Of a stretch of DNA of 9,055 nt, positions 5,519 through 9,055 are shown piece after piece. Every line of letters starts with the position of its first letter. The stretch's first letter is position 1. The stretch spans positions 1 through 9,055 of the forward strand of contig CAAEDZ010000159.1 in NCBI GenBank assembly GCA_900754775.1, given 5' to 3'. A program made the translations under genes and the position numbers. Below the pieces are notes generated by a model. The model saw nothing but the letters and a program-made list of their open reading frames with translations, was not told the origin of the DNA and did not search any database. This DNA comes from Clostridia bacterium (lineage in GTDB: Bacteria; Bacillota_A; Clostridia; Christensenellales; Aristaeellaceae).

Positions 5519-6295
5519 TCAAGCGCTCTTTTTGGCCGACACCTTGTCGGCGATGAGGGCGACGAACTCGCCGTTGGTCGGCTTGTCGTCCGGGGACAGC
5601 ACCTTGTAGCCATACATGCTGTTGACCGCGTCCAGCCGGCCGCGGCTCCAGGCCACGTCGATGGCGTGGCGCATGGCGCGCTCGACCTTGCTGGCGGTGG
5701 TGTCGAACTTGCGGGCGATGCCGGGATACAGTTCCTTGGTGATGCGGCTCATCACGTCCGGCTCGGCCAGCACCATGCGCACAGCTTCGCGCAGGTAGTG
5801 ATAGCCCTTGATGTGCGCGGGGATGCCGATGGTGAGAAAGAGATTGGTCACCTGTTCGTCCACGTCCCGCCCGGCGCTCTCGCTGGATGCGGTCGAGGCG
5901 GGGATAATGGCGTCCTCGAACGAGGAAGCCACCTCGCGGATGCGGCAGGCCAGCAGGCGCGCGTCGAAGGGCTTGACCATGTAATAGCTCGCGCCCAGCT
6001 TCACCGCGCGCAGAATGAGATCGTCGCGCGACAGCCCGGTCAGCACGATGACGCGGGGACGCTCCTGCTCGGGGAGTTCCCCAAGTTCCTCGAGGATGCG
6101 AAAGCCGTCACGCCGGGGCATGATGATGTCTGTCACCAGCACGTCCGGCCGCAGCGCGCGCACGGCGTCCACCACCTGCGCGCCGTCGGAGACGGCTTTG
6201 ACCAGTTCGATGTCCGGCGTGCCGGCAAAATAGTCTGTCAAAAGCCGTAAAACGCTTATGTTGTCGTCGGCAAGCACGACGCGGATTTTTTCCAT
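5519..6295 (-). CDS. spo0A: Sporulation master response regulator Spo0A
   Basis: Spo0A is the phosphorelay-activated transcription factor that commits Bacillota cells to sporulation. The 258-residue protein, close to the usual length, has a receiver domain (about 3-125) with the acidic pair D10-D11, phosphoacceptor D56 in LVTDIIMP, T86 and K108 in the VKPF motif. A short linker follows (about 126-145), then the Spo0A-specific DNA-binding domain (about 148-258) with IGIPAHIKGYHYLREA, the recognition-helix region TTASKVERAMRHAID (199-213) and the conserved end KPTNGEFVALIADK. All phosphorylation residues are intact. ATG at 6295 gives the normal N-terminus MEKIRVVLADDN; a weak AGGAAG lies 9 bases before it. 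The usual clostridial upstream neighbour spoIVB is absent; an Xre-type regulator lies upstream in the same direction. No clear sigma-H promoter or 0A box was recognised. Confidence 0.97.
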   Translation of the reverse strand: MEKIRVVLADDNISVLRLLTDYFAGTPDIELVKAVSDGAQVVDAVRALRPDVLVTDIIMPRRDGFRILEELGELPEQERPRVIVLTGLSRDDLILRAVKLGASYYMVKPFDARLLACRIREVASSFEDAIIPASTASSESAGRDVDEQVTNLFLTIGIPAHIKGYHYLREAVRMVLAEPDVMSRITKELYPGIARKFDTTASKVERAMRHAIDVAWSRGRLDAVNSMYGYKVLSPDDKPTNGEFVALIADKVSAKKSA

Positions 6296-6332
6296 GTTCG
6301 CCCGCTTCCTTTCCCTGTGTGTTGCTATTGTA

Positions 6333-6358
6333 TATGCGCGCGCATACACATATATGCG
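6333..6358. repeat. Palindromic, alternating purine-pyrimidine element upstream of spo0A
   Basis: TATGCGCGCGCATA (6333-6346) is a perfect 14-bp palindrome. CGCATA (6341-6346) also forms an inverted repeat with TATGCG (6353-6358). The element starts 38 bases upstream of the spo0A ATG, close to where a promoter is expected. It may be an operator or a Z-DNA-prone tract; no known binding motif was recognised. Confidence 0.45.
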
Positions 6359-6366
6359 GAAAGGAC

Positions 6367-6389
6367 GCAAAAAGGGGCGATTTTTTTGC
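6367..6389 (-). terminator. Weak A/T-stem hairpin between the Xre gene and spo0A
   Basis: GCAAAAA (6367-6373) pairs with TTTTTGC (6383-6389) around a 9-base loop, 21 bases past the Xre stop. The stem is mostly A-T and no run of Ts follows it, so it is at best an inefficient terminator; partial readthrough into spo0A is possible. Confidence 0.3.
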
Positions 6390-6410
6390 CGGAGGCGCGT
6401 ATATCAGGCC

Positions 6411-6692
6411 TCAGGCGCGAAGGGCGTCGACCAGCTGGCGCACCAGCGCCACATGCTCGTCGCTCAGGCCGGTGATGTCCAGCGTCCGCCCGGCGTCGAT
6501 GCCCAGCAGATAGTCAGCGGTCACGCCAAAGAGCGCGGCGATGCGGATGAGGATGTCGTAAGAGGGATAGCGAAGGGATGTCTCATAGGCGCTGATCACG
6601 CTCTTGGTCACGCCCAGACGCAGGGAGAGCTGCGACTGCGTCCAGCCCCGCGAGATGCGCAATTCACGCAGTTTTTTGCCAAAATCGACCAA
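6411..6692 (-). CDS. Small Xre-family helix-turn-helix transcriptional regulator
   Basis: A 93-residue protein consisting almost entirely of one Cro/C1-type HTH domain: FGKKLRELRISRGWTQ, then QLSLRLGVTKSVISAYE as the helix-turn-helix, then RYPSYDILIRIAALFGVTADYLLG, the standard end of the fold. A short tail of about 25 residues follows and may mediate dimerisation. Such proteins bind palindromic operators, often their own. There is no ATG near the N-terminus. AGAGG (6705-6701) lies 8 bases before an in-frame TTG (6692-6690), which I take as the start; GTG at 6701 would give 96 residues but overlaps the binding site itself. It is divergent from the gene at 6868 and upstream of spo0A in the same direction. 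It resembles SinR-type regulators in size and fold only; its targets are unknown. Confidence 0.88.
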   Translation of the reverse strand: MVDFGKKLRELRISRGWTQSQLSLRLGVTKSVISAYETSLRYPSYDILIRIAALFGVTADYLLGIDAGRTLDITGLSDEHVALVRQLVDALRA

Positions 6693-6762
6693 TTCCAACA
6701 CCTCTTACCCAACAGCATACCTTGTTCTCACCTTGGATTGGTTGATTTTATCATTCTGACAG

Positions 6763-6790
6763 TTGACTTTTTGCCATGAAGGCGTATAAT
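6763..6790 (+). promoter_or_regulatory. Strong sigma-A-like promoter for the gene at 6868
   Basis: TTGACT (6763-6768) and a perfect TATAAT (6785-6790) are spaced by 16 bases on the plus strand. Transcription would start near 6797, leaving a leader of about 70 nt. This is good evidence that the small downstream gene is expressed. Confidence 0.72.
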
Positions 6791-6805
6791 AGGTCACATG
6801 ATGCG

Positions 6806-6826
6806 CATATGTGTTCTTACATATGT
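6806..6826. repeat. Operator-like CATATGT repeat pair in the leader of the 6868 gene
   Basis: CATATGT (6806-6812) recurs directly at 6820-6826 and also forms a 7-bp inverted repeat with ACATATG (6819-6825) around a 6-base loop. It lies about 10-30 bases downstream of the predicted transcription start. It could be a repressor site, a likely candidate being the adjacent Xre protein, or an RNA hairpin in the leader. Confidence 0.42.
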
Positions 6827-6867
6827 ATTTGCGCGTGTGATACATGGCGTTGGAATGGAGATGAAGG

Positions 6868-7152
6868 ATGAAACGGGAACGATGGGAAGGCCCGCGCACC
6901 GGGCGGCGCGAGGACCCGCTCGACGCGCTGGCGCGCAGCCACGGCTGCATGGTCTCGGACCTGCGGCTGGACAGAGGGCTGCGGCGCGCGGCGCTGCGCG
7001 AACTGCTGGAACACGCGGAGGGCGAATATACCCTTGAACAGTGGCAGGACGCAGTGTGCTATCTCACCGGCGTTGAGACGCGCTTTGAAAGCGCCGCGGC
7101 GGCGCGCAGATACGCGCAGCGCTGTTTGCAGGGCAGGGCGCAGGAGCGTTGA
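6868..7152 (+). CDS. Uncharacterised 94-residue protein
   Basis: I do not recognise this protein. It is soluble by composition, with no signal peptide or membrane segment, and rich in Arg, Ala, Leu and Glu. The first 16 residues are strongly basic (MKRERWEGPRTGRRED). After that come predicted helices: DPLDALARSHGCMVSDLRL (16-34), RAALRELLEHAEGEYT (40-55), LEQWQDAVCYLTG (56-68) and an Arg-rich C-terminal helix (about 70-94). Cys occurs at 27, 63 and 86, without a metal-site spacing. Support for a real gene: a strong promoter (6763-6790), GGAG (6857-6860) 7 bases before ATG 6868, and a terminator spanning its stop. It is divergent from the Xre gene, with operator-like repeats in its leader, so it may be that regulator's target. 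A nucleic-acid-binding or adaptor role would fit the composition but is only a guess. Confidence 0.7.
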   Translation: MKRERWEGPRTGRREDPLDALARSHGCMVSDLRLDRGLRRAALRELLEHAEGEYTLEQWQDAVCYLTGVETRFESAAAARRYAQRCLQGRAQER

Positions 7153-7181
7153 CTCCCATATGGGAGCGGCGCTCCTGCGCC
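7137..7181. terminator. Shared convergent terminator with nested palindrome
   Basis: GGCGCAGGAGCG (7137-7148) and CGCTCCTGCGCC (7170-7181) form a perfect 12-bp outer stem enclosing the perfect 14-bp palindrome CTCCCATATGGGAG (7153-7166). The left arm lies inside the last codons of the 94-residue gene and the right arm ends within the recQ stop codon. On the plus strand the tail TATTCCTTTT is moderately T-rich; on the minus strand there is no T run, so it best serves the plus-strand gene. Confidence 0.72.
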
Positions 7182-9055
7182 TATTCCTTTTGCCAGCGGG
7201 TGATGGCGCGCAGAAAGTCGTCGCCATAGGCGCGCGACTTGGCCTCGCCCACGCCGGGAACGTCGAGGAGCTGTTCCCGCGTCTGCGGTTTCATCGCGCA
7301 CATATAGCGCAGCGTGGCGTCGTTGAAGATCATGTAGGCCGGCAGGCCGCGCTTTTCGGCGATGCGCAGGCGCAGGGCGCGCAGCATGTTGAAAAGCCCG
7401 GCGTCCACGCCCTCGGGCGCGCTGCGTGGTTTGCCGCTCGCGCCAGGCTCGGGCGCAGTCACCTGTGCGCGCAGCAGCACCGGCTCGCCCGCCAGCGCCG
7501 ACTTTGCCCTTGGACCCAGGCGCACCACGGCGTATTTGCCGCCGGAAGAGGCGAGGTAGCCGCGTTCGATCATCTCGTCGATGACATCACTCAAATGCGC
7601 CCTGCGCATGCCGTCCAGCCGCCCGTAGTGGCGGGAGCGGTCGAGTCCCAGCTCCAGCAGGCGCTTTTCCCTGCTGCCCAGCAGCGTCGAACGAATGAGA
7701 CCCGCGCCGAGGCGGCCGTTGATGTCCTGCACGCACTGAAGCACCGGCAGGGCCACCTTGGTGGCGTCGGCAAGCTCGGCGGGCTGCAGGCAGTTGCCGC
7801 ACGCACCGCAATTTTCCGCCGCCGGTTCCCCAAAGTAGCGGAGGATGCAGGCGCGCAGGCACTTGTCGGTCTGACAGTAGGCGGTCATCTGGTCGAGGCG
7901 CTCCCACGCGGCGCGGCGGGCGGAGGCGAGCGCCGCGCCGTCCAGATCGCCCTCCTCCCCCATTTTGTCGATGAGAAAGCGCTGGGTGGCGACGTCGCTC
8001 TTGCCAAAGAGCAGCACGCAGTCCGCCGCCTCGCCGTCGCGCCCGGCGCGGCCAGCCTCCTGATAGTAGCTTTCGAGGTCCTTGGGCATGTTGAAGTGGA
8101 TGACAAAGCGCACGTCCGCCTTGTCTATGCCCATGCCAAAGGCGTTGGTGGCCACCATCACCAGCGCGCGGTCGTAGGAGAAATCCTCCTGATTTTTGCG
8201 CCGCTCGGCGTCGGAAAGGCCGGCGTGGTAGCGCGTGGCGGAGATACCGCGCAGGCACAGCGCGTCACAGACCTTTTCGACCGCTTTGCGGGTGGCGCAG
8301 TAGACGATGCCGCTCTCGCCCTCGTGGCTGGCGAGCGCGCGAAACAGCGCCTCCATCCTGTCGCGGGGACGCTCGACGAAAAAGCGCAGGTTGGGGCGAT
8401 CGAAGCCCGTCACCAGCGCAAACGGCTCGCGCAGGCCCAACAGGCGCTGTATGTCGCCGCGCACGCGCTTGGTGGCCGTGGCCGTGAAGGCGCACAGGCG
8501 CGGGCGCGCGGGAAGGGCTTCGAGAAATTGGGGGATGTCCAGATAGCTGGGGCGGAAATCCTGCCCCCACTGGGAAATGCAGTGCGCCTCGTCCACGGCG
8601 ACCATGGAGATGGGTAGCGCGCGGCAAATGCTCAAAAAGCGCGGCGTGAGCAGGCGCTCCGGGGCAACGTAGACCAGCTTGTACTGTCCGGCGGCGAGGT
8701 TTCCAAGGGCGATGTCCATCTGCCGCTCGGTGAGCGAGCTGTTGAGAAACGCCGCCGCCACGCCCGCCTGCTTGAGCGCCGCCACCTGATCCTTCATCAG
8801 CGAGATGAGCGGCGAGATCACCAGCGCGCAGCCCGGCAGAGCCAGCGCCGGCACCTGATAGCAGATGGACTTGCCCGCCCCGGTGGGCATCACGCCCAGC
8901 ACGTCGCGGCCGGAGAGGATGGCGTCGATGACTTCGCGCTGGCCTTCGCGGAAGGTGTCGTAGCCAAAGACGCGCTTCAGCACATCTTCGGGCGCTTCGC
9001 AGGGCTCGACGCCGGTGGGCGCGGGAGCGGCGGCGGGCATTTCCGGCATTTCCGG
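7181..9055 (-). CDS. recQ: ATP-dependent DNA helicase RecQ, open at the window edge
   Basis: RecQ unwinds DNA 3' to 5' in recombination and replication-fork repair. Counting from ATG 9049 (622 residues), Walker A is MPTGAGKS with K60, the DEAH box is at 153-156, FTATAT at 188-193 and motif VI is QEAGRAGRDG (330-339). The zinc-binding cysteines C397, C414, C417 and C420 have exactly the spacing I recall for Escherichia coli RecQ. A winged-helix RQC region follows (about 430-515), and a C-terminal HRDC domain (about 548-620) with NDATLRYMC and LLDVPGVGEAKSRAYG. All domains appear intact. The start is uncertain: the reading frame stays open to the last base, the N-terminus repeats Pro-Glu-Met, and neither ATG 9049 nor ATG 9040 has a visible ribosome binding site, so translation may begin outside the window. 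The gene is convergent with the 94-residue gene and shares its terminator. Confidence 0.95.
   Translation of the reverse strand, partial: PEMPEMPAAAPAPTGVEPCEAPEDVLKRVFGYDTFREGQREVIDAILSGRDVLGVMPTGAGKSICYQVPALALPGCALVISPLISLMKDQVAALKQAGVAAAFLNSSLTERQMDIALGNLAAGQYKLVYVAPERLLTPRFLSICRALPISMVAVDEAHCISQWGQDFRPSYLDIPQFLEALPARPRLCAFTATATKRVRGDIQRLLGLREPFALVTGFDRPNLRFFVERPRDRMEALFRALASHEGESGIVYCATRKAVEKVCDALCLRGISATRYHAGLSDAERRKNQEDFSYDRALVMVATNAFGMGIDKADVRFVIHFNMPKDLESYYQEAGRAGRDGEAADCVLLFGKSDVATQRFLIDKMGEEGDLDGAALASARRAAWERLDQMTAYCQTDKCLRACILRYFGEPAAENCGACGNCLQPAELADATKVALPVLQCVQDINGRLGAGLIRSTLLGSREKRLLELGLDRSRHYGRLDGMRRAHLSDVIDEMIERGYLASSGGKYAVVRLGPRAKSALAGEPVLLRAQVTAPEPGASGKPRSAPEGVDAGLFNMLRALRLRIAEKRGLPAYMIFNDATLRYMCAMKPQTREQLLDVPGVGEAKSRAYGDDFLRAITRWQKE

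Noticed and set aside
5420..6250. Plus-strand open frame opposite spo0A
   Set aside because: It is antisense to an intact Spo0A and runs across the infC promoter and spo0A terminator; no supporting signals.
6798..7037. Overlapping plus-strand frame beginning at 6798
   Set aside because: It starts at the predicted transcription start without a leader, lacks a ribosome binding site, and loses to the 6868 frame, which has a GGAG at the correct spacing and ends at the terminator.
7034..8617. Long plus-strand open frame opposite recQ
   Set aside because: RecQ on the minus strand has all helicase motifs. The antisense frame has no ribosome binding site, starts inside the 94-residue gene and shows His/Ala/Gly-rich shadow composition.

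Overview
The window is GC-rich, densely coded DNA that looks like the chromosome of an anaerobic, endospore-forming-lineage member of the Bacillota, most likely class Clostridia. The evidence is a complete Spo0A, an oxygen-sensitive class III ribonucleotide reductase (NrdD), flavin-dependent thymidylate synthase instead of ThyA, an infC-rpmI-rplT operon with a leader attenuator, and AGGAGG-type ribosome binding sites throughout. Genus cannot be read from this sequence. No mobile element, CRISPR array, tRNA or rRNA was seen.

Layout. Positions 1-1506 (minus): the 5' end of a class I glutamine amidotransferase-like hydrolase (peptidase C26/PuuD type), translationally coupled by a 4-base overlap to an upstream thyX encoding an unusual two-domain ThyX. 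Positions 1513-1770: a divergent control region with a thyX promoter and a near-consensus nrdD promoter overlapped by two NrdR-box-like operators. Positions 1771-4086 (plus): nrdD. Positions 4087-4184: two terminator hairpins between convergent transcription units. Positions 4185-5299 (minus): rplT, rpmI and infC, preceded by a leader of about 155 nt with mutually exclusive terminator and antiterminator pairings; infC appears to start at AUC. Positions 5519-6295 (minus): spo0A, whose downstream hairpin is interlaced with the infC promoter. Positions 6411-6692 (minus): a small Xre-family repressor-like protein. Positions 6868-7152 (plus): an unrecognised 94-residue protein behind a strong promoter. 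Positions 7181-9055 (minus): a RecQ helicase open at the window edge, convergent with the small gene across a shared terminator.

How the parts fit. thyX and nrdD both supply DNA precursors (dTMP and dNTPs) and share one divergent control region, with apparent NrdR control on the nrdD side. infC-rpmI-rplT is the standard translation operon with probable feedback attenuation. spo0A is the sporulation/stationary-phase master response regulator; the small Xre gene upstream in the same direction, and AT/GC-alternating palindromes on both sides of that gene, suggest a local regulatory unit, but this is inference.

Nothing here is clearly a new multi-gene system. The least ordinary items are the complementary loss of active-site residues between the two ThyX halves, the thyX/C26 hydrolase coupling, the NrdR-type operator architecture, the infC attenuator with an AUC start, and the uncharacterised 94-residue gene with operator-like repeats.
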